Positions 22,739-35,000 of a DNA stretch of 64,000 nt are shown piece after piece; the stretch's first letter is position 1; each line of letters opens with the position of its first letter. The notes below the pieces were generated by a model, which saw only the letters and a list, made by a program, of their open reading frames with translations, was not told where the DNA came from and searched no databases. The DNA is from Seriola aureovittata (taxonomy: Eukaryota > Chordata > Actinopteri > Carangiformes > Carangidae): NCBI RefSeq assembly GCF_021018895.1, contig NC_079375.1, positions 19,942,492 through 20,006,491 on the forward strand, in the 5' to 3' direction. A program made the position numbers and the translations under genes.

Positions 22739-24751
22739 ATGCCGGAGCTGAACTGTTCCCTCGAAGCCATTTCCACGACTGGTGCCACAGTTTTCGGCGG
22801 CGCAGGCTGCCCTGAGGCGGCTGTGGTGTGTGGGATGAATATCTCCTGGTTGTTGGCGGATGCTACTGAACAAGATCTGGATGACGTGTGTTTGAGCGAG
22901 GAGGACTACCTGGCCATGCACCTGGGGCCTCTGAAGTCTCCTGTGTTCTTTCCCGTCTGCATCACCTACCTCACCATCTTCATGGTCGGCGTCCTGGGCA
23001 ATTCTTTGACCTGTGCAGTCATTTTACGCTACAGTGTTATGCAGACGCCCACCAACTACTACCTGCTGAGCCTGGCGGTGTCCGACCTGCTGGTGCTGCT
23101 GCTGGGCATGCCGTTAGAGCTCTACGACATGTGGCACAACTACCCCTTCCTGCTTGGGGAGGGGGGCTGCTACTTCAAAACTTTTCTGTTTGAGACTGTC
23201 TGCTTTGCCTCAATCCTCAATGTCACCGCACTCAGCGTGGAACGCTACATGGCGGTGGTCCACCCCCTAAAGGTCAAACACATGGCCACACGTGCTCATG
23301 TCAAGAGGGTCATCCTCATGCTGTGGGTCCTGTCCATGCTGTGTGCTGTGCCAAACACCAGTCTGCATGGGATTACGGCTCTGCCTTCGAGGTTTGGACG
23401 ACAGTTTCCTCGATCTGCTATCTGCCGTAGGTTTGCATTTTAGATTTTATTCTTATTGTTTTTAAGAGTCTACAGCCGCACTTGTAGTGCTATGAGGATG
23501 TTATGCTATGCTCACGATGCCTATGCTAACATCCTGATGTTAAACAGGGATAATCTTTACCAATGGTTACCCTCTTAATTTAGCCTGTCAGTACAGTTGA
23601 GGCTGATGAGACTATCATTGGTTTTCACTTATTTGGTCAGACACCGACATATTGGACAAATTAAAATGATGACCTCTGTCAAGAAATTTTACTTAAAAAC
23701 CAAAACTGTTAGCATGCTAATGCTCCTAAGGCCAGTAGGATTTACCCCTGGGGACAACAGTGTCTGTGCAAAGTGTTAGAACAATCCATCGATTAACTGG
23801 TGAGATATTTCAGTCTGGATCAAAGTGCTGGGCTTAGAGTGACATATGAAGTAATAATACCCATGGTACACCTGGGACCATGATCTCTACTGACAAATCT
23901 GTGCTATTCTACATTGTTACATCTCCATCCTCAGATGTGGTCCAGCCCACCTGGATGTACAACCTGATCATCCTGATTTCCACGCTGGTCTTCTTCCTGC
24001 TCCCAATGCTGATAATTAGCGTCCTCTACCTGCTCATTGGCTTGCAGCTCCGCAGGGAGAGGTTAACGACCATGGTGGACAACAGGCATTGCTTTGGGTC
24101 GGAAAGTCTCTCCAGGTCCCACAAGCAGAAGCTGAGCAAACGCAACGTGCAAGTCACCAAAATGCTGTGTAGGTGTCAATCCAGTTATGTTTGTTCCAAG
24201 TTGCAAAAACAGAATTTAAATTGACTGTGTGAGTGTTAACACCCATTGTTCCCATATGTATTAGTTATTTTTCCATTAGATTATTTTTAATTTAATTTGC
24301 CCATCTGTCTCAGCTTTGTCTTGTCGTCTGTCGAATCCTGGTGGTTGGACCGATGGTGTGTGTGCTGCTGTTTTCCTCTTGTCAGTCTGTCTGTCCGGGG
24401 TTGAGTATGACTCATGTATTTTGTGCATCCGGTCCAGGTGTGCTGGTGATTGTGTTCGGCCTCTGTTGGGCTCCCTTCCACGTGGACCGCTTGATGTGGA
24501 GTTACATCGACACCTCGTCCGACCAGCACCTCCAGATCTTCGAGCACGTCCACATCGTCTCCGGTGTTTTCTTCTACCTGAGCTCCGCCATCAACCCCGT
24601 CCTCTACAACCTCATGTCCACCAGATTCAGAGAAATGTTCAGTCACATGACGTGTTATACGGACAGTTGGCCGATTCGCTCCAGCTTACAGATGACCCAA
24701 CGCAGCACCTTGAGCGAGAAAACACCCAACAACAGTGTGAAATGGACTTAA
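22739..24751 (+). CDS. nmur1: Neuromedin U receptor 1 (class A GPCR), complete, three exons
   Basis: Coding exons are 22739-23426, 23935-24168 and 24438-24751, giving 1236 nt and 411 aa. Both introns are phase 1, with donors C|GTAGGT and T|GTAGGT and acceptors CCTCAG and GTCCAG. The product is a Gq-coupled plasma-membrane receptor for the peptides neuromedin U and S, which act on feeding, gut motility and stress. Seven hydrophobic helices are visible: TM1 about 69-95, TM2 106-127, TM3 144-166, TM4 189-206, TM5 238-262, TM6 309-330, TM7 345-368. Landmarks are the ERY motif (168-170), C144 paired with C229 in loop 2, FGLCWAPFH in TM6 and NPVLY in TM7. Likely N-glycosylation sites are N5, N34 and N206. 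Stretches such as LNVTALSVERY, MWHNYPFLLG and LYLLIGLQLRRERL favour NMUR1 over NMUR2. Human NMUR1 is similar in length (about 426 aa). The 22739 ATG (A at -3) was chosen because a splice acceptor at 22701 makes upstream in-frame methionines doubtful. Confidence 0.93.
23500..23790 (-). repeat. Old teleost repeat inside nmur1 intron 1
   Basis: Landmarks such as ATGCTAACATCCTGATGTTA, TGGTCAGACACCGA.. and CTGTTAGCATGCTAATGCTC, followed by a CCTGGGGACAACAGTG-like segment, match in reverse the repeat seen at 27660-28060 and 29535-30085. It explains most of the 508-nt intron. Confidence 0.45.
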
Positions 24752-24789
24752 GAACTTCTGAGTCAAAGAAAGTCCAAGAACATTAAACA

Positions 24790-25010
24790 CAGATAGGTGA
24801 CAAATTAAAGAAAAATTTAGTGGAGGAATGCAGCAAATACAGGGCACGGGGTGTCACTGAATGGTTCGATGCCCTGTGGCCTACACAGAAGCTAGACCTG
24901 ATCCAAACTGAACACCCAAGGGAGATTTTGGACCAACCACCTCCATCATCAACACACCAAATTAGGGAATATCTTTTGAAAGAATGTTGATCGTCCGTCC
25001 GAGAGAGCTA
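24790..25010 (+). repeat. Interspersed repeat in the nmur1 3' UTR or flank
   Basis: Begins with GATAGGTGACAAATTAAAG, then reads ATGGTTCGATGCCCTGTGGC CTACACAGAAGC and continues with GATCCAAACTGAACACCCA, CATCATCAACACACCAAATT and GAATATCTTTTGAAAGAATG. I recall this order from a repeat common in teleost genomes. ATTAAA (24782) and AATAAA (25021) could serve as nmur1 polyadenylation signals, so the repeat may be transcribed as 3' UTR. Confidence 0.5.
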
Positions 25011-27659
25011 AGAGACTCAGAATAAAAATCTTTGATAAGGAGCATTTGTGTCCCAGGATCTTGTGGCAGCCAAACACCTTCGAATGGGAAAGTCTTGGCC
25101 TCAAATGGAAGGATATTAACCTCTGAGTGATGGGGATGAACAGATGTTGTGAAGGATAAACTGTTTGACCAAAGGCTATGTGACAAGCCTTAAGAGACAC
25201 ACACAAAAATAAGCATGCCTGCATGCTGCACACACCCTGACTGTAATATCTACAGTAATTCAAATCCTATTTAGAGAGAGGACCAATAAGACAACATCCT
25301 GAATGAAGTGAAAAGATGACAAAGTCATTGCTTAGATGAACGATGAAATTATCATATAAATGGCACAATTTATGGATTGAAAATGTAACCCATCATCTGT
25401 ATGACAAGTAAATCATTTCTATTTGTGAATTGTATTTAATGTATTTACTGTATAATGTGAAGCATAACACTTCCAGGCTTGCTTATTTAGCGCTGCAGAG
25501 CTCCGAGTGCCAACATCAACAACGCTGACAAAGCAAAGAATGAATGCATAACGGCTCCTGTTTAAAAGCAGCAAACACTTGTCTGGGAATGAATCAGAGG
25601 TGAAAATGAAAGTTAATTAAGGAAAGGGTGAAATAACCATAAGATGGTTTGACTATGGTATTTATAACCAGTGCCTTCCAAGTATTTGAATTATATTCAG
25701 AAAATACATGAGGCTCAATGATTTTATACACCAACTGCCATGTTCTCACATGTTTCTTTGATACTTGTAATAATTACTCATACGATACACAATATTAGTA
25801 ATTCATCGTACTGTTTAAAGCTAAATTAACAAAATATACATCATGATTTTAGAAATGGTTATATCCTGGTTTAAAGTATCATATTCGTTTACTGCTCGCC
25901 TGATTTTAAAACATATAAGTGTTATTGTTGTTTAATGTATCAATTAACATTTTGGATTACCTGTATATAGGACATGTGAATATTTATCAACTCTTTTATT
26001 AATGCAAAGGGTCTGATGCAGTCTTCTCTTCTATTTAATGAAAGCATGTATGTTTTTCTCAGCGTGTACCCTTGAAATAGTATTTATGATTCCATGACCT
26101 GCTTTTGAATATCAGCGGTAAGATGTGCCAGCGGTGTTATTGTTTTTATCACTGGTTTAACTTGGAAGAAATGAGTATAATGAGCCTTTGCACTTGTTTT
26201 CATATCCAGACTCGTGGGCTGCAGAGCGACCAGCTCCAGGACAGAAATGTCTTCTGTGTAAACATTGTGGTTTAAGTGCCCGAACAATACAAGTTATTTA
26301 TGAGTAATGAGGTGGGCCAAAAGCCACAAGAACCTTTCCACTGTGCTGTCTCATCTCAGCTTTGCATGACACGCAGTGCAGGGGAGAAAGTAATTTGTAC
26401 ACATGGAGATGATAATTATGCGGAGTGGAGGCTATGATGTCACAAGGTCAGTAATATGGAAAGAAATTAACGAGATGACTGAGGAGGAGGAGGACACAAG
26501 AAAAGAAATGAGTTAAATGATGGACGCTGACAAATCAGTGTGTAATGGCACAGTGTTATCAGTGTGACACACCAGCACTAATGACTGTCAGCATACCCAC
26601 AACTTCCATCATCATAACACAATATGCTGTTTACCCACTGCCTCTGCAAATAGACTCATTTAAAAGCCTGAATCACAGTATCACTCAAGTAATGGTGTTT
26701 CAGCGGCATGGTTATTATCACCACTCATGGCTCTTTGATGTAACATTATGAGGCAGACGGTATCATTTAACTGTAAGGAATTATGTGAGCCGAATTTGGG
26801 AGCTATGAAATTAAAGTGCAAAACAACCCAAATGAGAAATATGATGTGTTTCATTTTGACTTTCACTCAGAGAAATGTGCAGAGATCTGGAAAATTCTAC
26901 ATGTTGAAAACCGTAAAAACCCAGAATTAGAAACAATAAAAAGTCAGTGTGATGCTCAGTGGGCGCAGTGAGAGGGAGGAAATGCAAAAAAGTTTTTGGC
27001 CTCACATCACTTGTTTTCATCAGTTCAAACCCAACCTGCGTGTAAAGTTGTGTAAGTAATTAACATGCATCATCCTGAAATGTTTTGACTCACAACATAA
27101 TGAAAAGAAGAGAGTTACAGTTTTTTAATTTAGAAACTTCATTGTCAGTCGGCGCAACTGAAAACTTATATATCACCTCTATTAAAGCGGCAGATGATAA
27201 GGTCTGGCAGCCACATCACTCAGCAATGTGCTTCCTCGTGCTGGGACAGGAGAATATGTAGAAGCACAAGAGCATATCAGAGACAAGTAGGATATGCAGG
27301 AGGAGATGTGGCTCATAATGAGATGAGATTAAGCCTATAGCATGGTGAGCATGGGGACTGATGCTAGTGGTGTGATTGACAGTGAGATTGAAGGTCACTC
27401 TAACAGGAGCAGCTGAGAAAAAGCCAGAGAAGATGTGAGACTACATCCTTGACCCGATGTCTTAAACAGAGAGCAGTGGAGCTTTGCTGTGGCTCTATAG
27501 CTCTATACACCAGCACCATGGTTGATCATTCAGTTCAAGCACCAATAGGGAGTCTGTGGACGAAGTGTTGTACAGTCAAAACCCAACATCCGGCAGTGAG
27601 TGAAGCAGCGAAAACAGTCAGCCGGGAATAATATCATAAATTGCACTTTAAGGTGCACT

Positions 27660-28060
27660 AATCAATATGTTCATTCAGGCTGTAGGGATGTAATGCTGGT
27701 TGGACGGTCTACCACAAATAACTCGACAGCTGTTGGATGGGCTGATATTCATGGTTCCCAGAGGATGTCTCCTAATGACTTTGGTGATCTCCTCACTTTT
27801 GCTCTAGTGCCATTACCCTGACATTAATGACACTGAGGGAAATGTCTTGACTGCAGTTGAGTGGACCAGCATGAATTGTGGTACAGTTATTCATGTCCGT
27901 GTCAGGGTGAACTGTATTAATTGTGGTAGCCGTGCTAACATGCTAAAGTATAATGGCAAACATGGTTAACATTAAACGTCAAAAGCCCCACTGCACCTAA
28001 GCACAGCCTCACAAACCTGCTAGCATGGCTGTACACTCTTAGTCTGACTAAATTAACAGT
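27660..28060 (+). repeat. Old teleost interspersed repeat
   Basis: Contains ATGGTTCCCAGAGGATGTCT CC, TAATGACTTTGGTGATCTCC, CACTTTTGCTCTAGTGCCAT, CGTGCTAACATGCTAAAGT and GCCTCACAAACCTGCTAGCA TGGCTGTACACTCTTAGTCT. The same order of landmarks recurs at 29535-30085. Confidence 0.55.
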
Positions 28061-28914
28061 GGATTAAATGCATATGTGATGTGAAAGGGATGAAGCCACA
28101 GATCTCCTGCCTCTGCAGTTTCCCTCAGCTCTACGGAGGGTTTTAGCCTGTTTTGTCTCAGTTCATTGTTTTGGTTTTATGGCTTTGCTGTTTTGGTTCA
28201 CAATCACTGCTCTCATTACCCTGGTTAACCCTGCTGCAGCAGGCAGCTGTTTTCAGCATACACACTCTGTTAATGTAGACACCATAACCCCTGCACCAAA
28301 CAGCATACAGGTAATCAAAAACGAGCAACTAGCTGGTGATCATGATGAAGCATCTACTTAATAAAACGGAGAGAGCCAGATATTTTTTTCAAGAGTTGGT
28401 CGAGGCTAAAACAGGGTGAGTGAACATTGGATCTACTTACATTTGTCAGGTGGCCAGAAAAGTGACGCCTTATAAATGCTGCTATATAACTGCTGGATGT
28501 GTAAATGAGCAGCTGTTATTTTATGATGCTAATATGTGTTTCCAGCTTGTTCCACTTCCCCCAAGTGGCCAAAGAAATGTTGTTAATATTGTTTTAAACA
28601 TTTGGGAATGATTTAATGGGCTTAAAATTTTATAGATAATTCTAGTTCCTCTCATTAGACATTTCTGCCACCACTGACAGATAATGGCTTTATGATCTTA
28701 CACAGGCAGAGCACTGGTTCATTTAAAGACTTAAACTCAGACATTCAGTTCTTGTGCAACTACTATATAAAGAAAGTGAATATATTTTCATGCACAGTGA
28801 ATCAGTGTTTAGCACTAATCAAACCTACCTTAGGTTCTTTGTGCGTGGGTGTCATGCTAGAGTTCAAAGACGTGCAGGTTAGGTTAATTAGAAAATTCGA
28901 CAACGAGTGTACTA

Positions 28915-29000
28915 TGCATCGCCCCGTCACGTCGTGCGTTCTATCACCTCCTGCGACCCTGAACAGGATAAGCAGGTGTAAAGAACGAATGGATGGAAAA
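28915..29000 (-). repeat. Fragment of the repeat ending in GGATGGAT-like sequence
   Basis: CTGCGACCCTGAACAGGATAAGCAGGT... then AACGAATGGATGG is the reverse-oriented 'catccatcc...ccgcttatcc' repeat that appears forward at 29730-29880. Confidence 0.45.
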
Positions 29001-29534
29001 TAGTTGTGGCCTGAATACTAATGCCTGACCACGGATTCCAGAGAAAATGTTGGCCTATGAGGAATTAGTTTTCACGATTTGATTGAGGCACAACATTATT
29101 CAGCTGGGAAACTAGTGAAACAAGGTCACGTGCACAAAAATATATGTACAAGGCTTGAGTGGATGTGAGTATAAGCAAAAAGTAATTTGCAGACTGTAAA
29201 TATTGGTGGATAAAAGGGAAACGGGATATCAGCAGCACACTGATTAAACTCTGGCACTGCTTCACTGTTTTCATTTTCTCCGTGTTTTACTAGTCTTAGC
29301 GGGCGAGATTAGCTCTCCACTCAATTTACACACAAGCTATTTCACCAAAGACAGGTCCAGGGCAGGAGTTCTGCTGTGATTGCATTCTCCTTACAATGAT
29401 GCTCTTGTGCTGCTTTGATACACCTGCAAAGTAAAGAGGGAGAAACTTCCCAGGAGAGGAGATATATACGTTTTTAGCCACGCTAGCAGCATGGCTCAAT
29501 GTCAGTCCACAACTAAGACTGATGTATTTCAGCC

Positions 29535-30085
29535 ATGAAAATTTGTACAGACACTCGTGGTCTCCAGAGGATGAATCCCATTGGCTTTGCTATGGGTTAA
29601 CCTTTCCTGTAGCTCCACCATGAGGTTCACATTTTTGGTTTTCAGTGAACTGTCTCAGCAACTATGGATTGCCACTTTGTCCAAGAAGGTTTATGACCGG
29701 CAAGTTAATGACACGCATTTGCTTCAGATTTATCCATCCAACCGTTATCCATACCGCTTATCCTTATAGGAGCCAACCCCAGCGGCCATGTGGCGAAGGC
29801 GGGGTGCACCCTGGACAGATCGCCAGTCTATAAGGGCTGACAAATAGAGACAAACAACCGTACACAATCACATTTGCCTCAGAGTTATGATTAGTCCTAA
29901 TAAGCAGGTGTTAGCTTGCTGCAGACTAAATTATTGTGGTGAATACTGTAAACATCTGCATGTTTTTAGCATTTTAATTGTTGTTGTTATCAAGTTGTCA
30001 TTAGCATTTAGCTTTAAGCACTGCTGTGCTGAAGCACATCCTCATGGAGCTGCTTGCATGGCTGTAGACTCTTAGTCTTGTCAAA
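29535..30085 (+). repeat. Old teleost repeat interrupted by a second repeat
   Basis: The first part (about 29535-29720) has GTGGTCTCCAGAGGATGAAT, CTGTAGCTCCACCATGAGGT and TGAACTGTCTCAGCAACTAT. The last part (about 29885-30085) has GTGTTAGCTTGCTGCAG and TGCTTGCATGGCTGTAGACT CTTAGTCTTG, matching the end of the 27660-28060 copy. Between them sits an unrelated repeat. Confidence 0.55.
29730..29880 (+). mobile_element. Repeat inserted inside the 29535-30085 repeat
   Basis: Reads ATCCATCCAACCGTTATCCA, TACCGCTTATCCTTATAGGA, then GGCGGGGTGCACCCTGGACA GATCGCCAGTCTAT and a tail with ACAATCACATTTGCCTC. I recall this order from a very common fish repeat. Its position splits the host repeat, so it is the younger insertion. 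Confidence 0.55.
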
Positions 30086-31600
30086 AAAAAGTAATTACCT
30101 AAAACAACTGGGCTCTGTCACTTTTAGCAAAGCATTAAGCCAAGTTTCAGGAAACAGAGCTACTGAAGGGACAATGTGAGCACGACACAAAGTTCAGACA
30201 GAGTTTATAGTCAGTTTTTAGTGGAAAGCTGCTCCATTCTGCACAAATATACAGCTCAGCTAATTTTAGGTGTGTAACTTTAATGAATTTTTATAACGGC
30301 AAAACCCTAAAAGATTCAGATGCATCAGGAACAAAATTATACAATAATCATCTCTGCACCTTAAAAACACAATGTAAAAAGAGCTGTGCAACAAAGCTGT
30401 GATTTCACATACTTTTCTGTCTGCCGTGATCTTTTTCATACAGCAACAAAAACCTTAAAGGTTACAGGCAACATCCTCTTTGAGTCAGTGCTCGTGTTGT
30501 GTGTTAAATGATATATTGAAATTGCAGTGAGCCTTTTGTGTCAGCACTGGATTAAACAGCTCTTCACATAAAACATCTGTTTACAGCTGCACTAGAAGAA
30601 CATCGAAATATGGACATCCTTGTGAGTTTGTATACTCGCGCTGCTCTGCATCATAAGCATGAATCTATTGGTCTGGTTAAAGAAGCACATAGAATAAGAT
30701 TCCTGTATGTCAATAACAATAAATTGCACCACACATCATTATCACATCAATGTATGTTACATTTTCTCTTGTAGGATGCAGAATTAATTAGAATATAACA
30801 ATATACAGCTAAAACATGATTGTGTTTTGTTCTTTATACCACATGATGGGCTCATGCAACACATCTTATTTCTGCTCAAGACCAAACTCTTCATGAACAA
30901 CAGCAGTAAATGCAAACAGCCAGTATGATAGAAACATGATAGAAATAGATAAATATATCACTCTGGAATTCTCCAATAAACATACTGTGACTGGTTTCAG
31001 CTAATTAGCACAGACTATATGTCTTCCCCCTGAAATGAACTAACACAATAAAACAGCTCCTAGCACAGAGGAGGCTTCATATTGTTTTGCGAAACGATGT
31101 TAAGTGTGTTCTCACCTGAAGGGAATGTTTTTATCCACTACTGAGGGTGCAGTTAATTAGGGAGGGTAGAAGTGGTTTTTGTTTCTGCATTTAATTACAT
31201 CAGTGCCTGATAAAACTGCATTTGCAACTGTGATGTAACTCAGTCCCTGCGAACACAAGCACATAGCACTGTGCATATTTGTCTTTTTTGTTTCTTATGT
31301 TGGATTAAGAAACATATTCTTTAATCTGCATTATTTTTAGTAAAAAAAACAGCATCTGTGCACTTATTTCATTAAATTATTCTGAAGGACACTGATCAGT
31401 GAAAGTAGTTTGGGGATAATACTTCAAAGTGTGGCTATACGTCACTGAGTTACATTTATGATTGTCGTGGCTTTTCAGTGAAAGGTATTCAAACAAGTCT
31501 ATTAACGGCAACATAAACTGTATTTTAGGTCTTATAAATAATTTAGAGTGGGAGAACTGTAAATGAATAAAGACAGTGAAGAGGAAACTGTTTTTTAGAC

Positions 31601-31606
31601 TTTAAT
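31601..31606 (-). terminator. Possible polyadenylation signal for the photolyase gene
   Basis: TTTAAT on the plus strand is ATTAAA on the minus strand, 422 nt past the stop codon. No canonical AATAAA was found nearer, so the 3' UTR end is uncertain. Confidence 0.3.
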
Positions 31607-32027
31607 ATTTTACTTAGAGTTTGGTATGAGAAGACCACTGTGACCTCAAACAAAACATCTTCTTTGTAAAATGAGATTTTTACAGTAAAAACCAAAAGTA
31701 AAAAAAACAATGTAATATAAAAACAGAGCAAACTCTTTTTGCTAATTAGGCACAAACTAATGTTAAGTTAAACAACATTGCACTCTACAGCAAACTACCA
31801 GAAAAAAAAAAAAAAATCATACAGTCAACATGTCTGAATAGTCAGTAAAAAAAAAAAAAAAAAAAACAGGCCGAGCAATAACACACTGAATGTTTCAGAC
31901 ATGACAAAAGCAGCAAGGAACAAAGAAGAATAGAAATCAGAAGCTATACAAAAGTTCCCTGAGGTGAAAGTGTGGGAGATGAAGGCTGTCAGGCATTTTA
32001 CTCCCATCTTTCAAAGCAGTTTATGTT

Positions 32028-35000
32028 TCAGAGTTTTTTGGGACAGTACTTTCGCTCAAACTGGGCTACGTCAAACTTCCGAGTGCAACCTTTGTAGTTC
32101 ATGTAACGGATCTTTCCGAAAACAGCTCTCTCCCTCCAGCCCTGGTCATGGATGCCACAAATAGACCACATACAACCTACAGGAGGAGAAAACAGCAGAA
32201 GGGGATAAAATGTGAGGAAAAACAATGGAGTGAATCTGTGTCAGAGGAACGTGGAGAATTTAATCTATGCACGTACCGACAAAGCCATTAGGGTCCTGGC
32301 CATCCAGCTCATAGCGATCGTTAAGGTATAGGGCGATGGAGAGCGCCTCCTTTGGTGACGAAGTCCACTCCAGAATCTTTTTGGCCCAGTACATCCTCAG
32401 GAAACCATGCATCTTCCCCTCACTGACCATCTGGTACTAACAGAGACATGCAATAAAAAGGTGGTAAGAGACAAAAGCACAGCACAGAGTAGCAACAGTG
32501 AGACCTGACCTAGACTGAACGTTGTACCTGAGCTGCGTTCCAGAGTTTGTCATGTGTCTTTGCTTCCTCCAGCTGCTGACGCGTGTAGAGATACGGCCTG
32601 TTATCTTCGGCATGAACTTCCAGGGTCTTCTGAGCCCACTCACTGGCACCTAGGTACCACATGCACATAACACAACAACATTTATCAAAACACAAAGGTG
32701 GAGCTGAATCATTTCACTCTGTTAATTTAGATAAATAAATTCAAATTGGGAGCAGATCACTGATCTGCATGATGTCAATTACAGTATGGGACACTTATTA
32801 CAACAGCGTGAACAGGATGCAATTTAATGAGATTTCAACTGACCCTCCACGCTGTCGTATTTCTTGTTGTAGAAGCAGAAGTTGTCGGTCAGCTCCCTGC
32901 GCACCACCAGCTCCTCGATGAAGGAGGAGACGGACTGACCTGCCTTCTTCCCGCTGTGCTGAACTTGCAGCGCCACACGCTGGGCTGACAGGTGGCCTGA
33001 TGGGAGCGAGAAGACATAGTTGAAGAGAATAAGAAAAGAGGTATTTAAAAGGTGGACAGAATCAGTGGGCAAATAGAAGAGAGTGTCTTCCCCAGTTCAG
33101 AGTTGGTATGAGGGACGAGGAAGCTTAAGTGTCCTGTGACCTGGTGTCACTGCTGTTCACTTTGAACTCATCTGAGGATGCAGCTTAGAAAGCAAAGCAT
33201 TGCAGCTGAAGACAGAGATCAGCTGCTGCCCTCTGGATGTACAGTGAGTGAAGAGCATCTCGATTTTTTCATAAGTAGTAATGAGTACGATAGATATTTT
33301 TCAGTAATGAATCAAATGGTATTGAGTTTAGTGGTGTCCAATTGTTTGAAGGTAGTGGCAGCAGCATGAGTGTAAAGGATAGTTTTATAATATGGTGGCT
33401 TGTATTATGTTTTCTCTCTTTTGAGAGAAACATCCTCTGCTCTGGTGCAACAGTCCAATTTGAAATATTGAAATGTTTTAAACGAGGTGTTTAGTGTGAG
33501 TTTTGTTGGAGAATCTGCCATCAAATCAAATCCTCAAGTATTTGTAATGCTTTACAGATCAAAGTAGTAACATCAGAACTGTTGTGAAAAAAAAACAATT
33601 TGACTTTTTGGAGTTTAGAACAAGCGTTAAAGCAGACTGTAACCTGCAGAAGTCCCGGTGTGAAGTGAGGCTGGTGGTATCGTAAGCATAAAAATGGATG
33701 TTGCGATGTTCAGCTGGAAAATAATCATTATTCATCTATAGAGAAAATGGCAATATTGATCCATGTGAGGCACCTTTTATCGATCAGGTGGGGACTTGAT
33801 TTTAAAACATCAGCAACAACAGTCTGGACTCTGAACAGCTCTAAGTCGAATCTTCAAAACAAGGACAGTATGTGTTAAGGTCACAAGTGTAAAGGTAAGA
33901 CGTGAGAAGTGATGATAAATGAGGAAGTTGTTGTTATCACTGGTTACTGTAGATTTTAGCAAAAACCACATCTTATTTTTTTCCCATGACGTTAACTACA
34001 TTCAAGCCCACTAGCTTTTTTGTGTTGTAACCAACCGAAGCGGATCCAGGGGGAGAGGTGGCTGAGGGCGTCAGCGTTCGGGTCGTTGCGTTTGGTGTCA
34101 AACAGTTTAAGGCGCACATCAATGAATGACTCCAACATGGCTATGCCTCCCTTGGTGCCTGGCGTAGCCCACTCCGGCTCTCCTACTGTTCTGTCAACCT
34201 GCAGAGAGACCAGGGTTTTGTCCCAGTCCACTGGCTGAGAGGTGAAGAAGGGAGAAGAGAGGAAGACTCAGCAGAGGTCACAGCTGGCAGCGCAGAGCTA
34301 AAATATACACTGTGTTATCGTGAACTGCAAACTTCAAAAGCAGTGAGGAAAGTTCTGAGCCTTTAACCTCACATTCAGGAGACTCGAACCACTGATCGGC
34401 ATATCAATCACATCCTGCAGCTTTAACAGCACCAGGAAGGAATTTAAACTTTTGCACAGTAAAAAAAAAAGGAAAAGAAAAAGTCAACTGTTTATATTCA
34501 CCCATCAATAAATAATGGGCAGAGGAGAGGAGACAGCTGAAGGTTGAAAGGAAGTGTTTTATTGCAGCAGTCTGACTTCCAAACTCCCCATCAATGAGCT
34601 CTCTGACAGCTTGCTTTCTCATTGTATTGATCTTAGTAAACACTTCCAAAGCAATGAATATTTTTACCAGAAGACAAATTATGTTTGCGTGGTCTTAACC
34701 GAGCCAAATGTCCTTGTGTGTGACATAAAAACAAATACTTGCCTTCTTTTTCCACCTTACGATAGCATTTTGACTTTTATCCACAGTAATCTGAATGTGC
34801 CCTTGGCTGTTACTGCAGCACTTACTTTGGCGGTTCTTGTAGCTGTGTAGGGATGTTTCTCTACCGGAGGAAACTCAGTGAGGAACTCTGGCAAAAGCTC
34901 CGTGATTTTTCTTCGGATGGTCCTGGCGGCGTACTCGAGTTTAGGCGATGCTACCCAGCACGGAACAATATTATGGGCATCAACCTATAAAAAGGGAAAT

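Larger units (their letters stand above)
25010..31600. other. Intergenic region between nmur1 and the photolyase gene
   Basis: AT-rich unique DNA interleaved with old repeats at about 27660-28060, 28915-29000 and 29535-30085. No exon chain was seen on either strand, and the short open frames have no recognisable motif. 25220-27600 and 30100-31580 contain nothing I can identify. Confidence 0.6.

Noticed and set aside
34826..34865. Earlier donor (CCG|GTAGAG at 34864) for photolyase coding exon 4
   Set aside because: It would drop residues [13 protein letters not shown], which the family has in this place. The downstream AAA|GTAAGT donor at 34825 is stronger and keeps phase 0.
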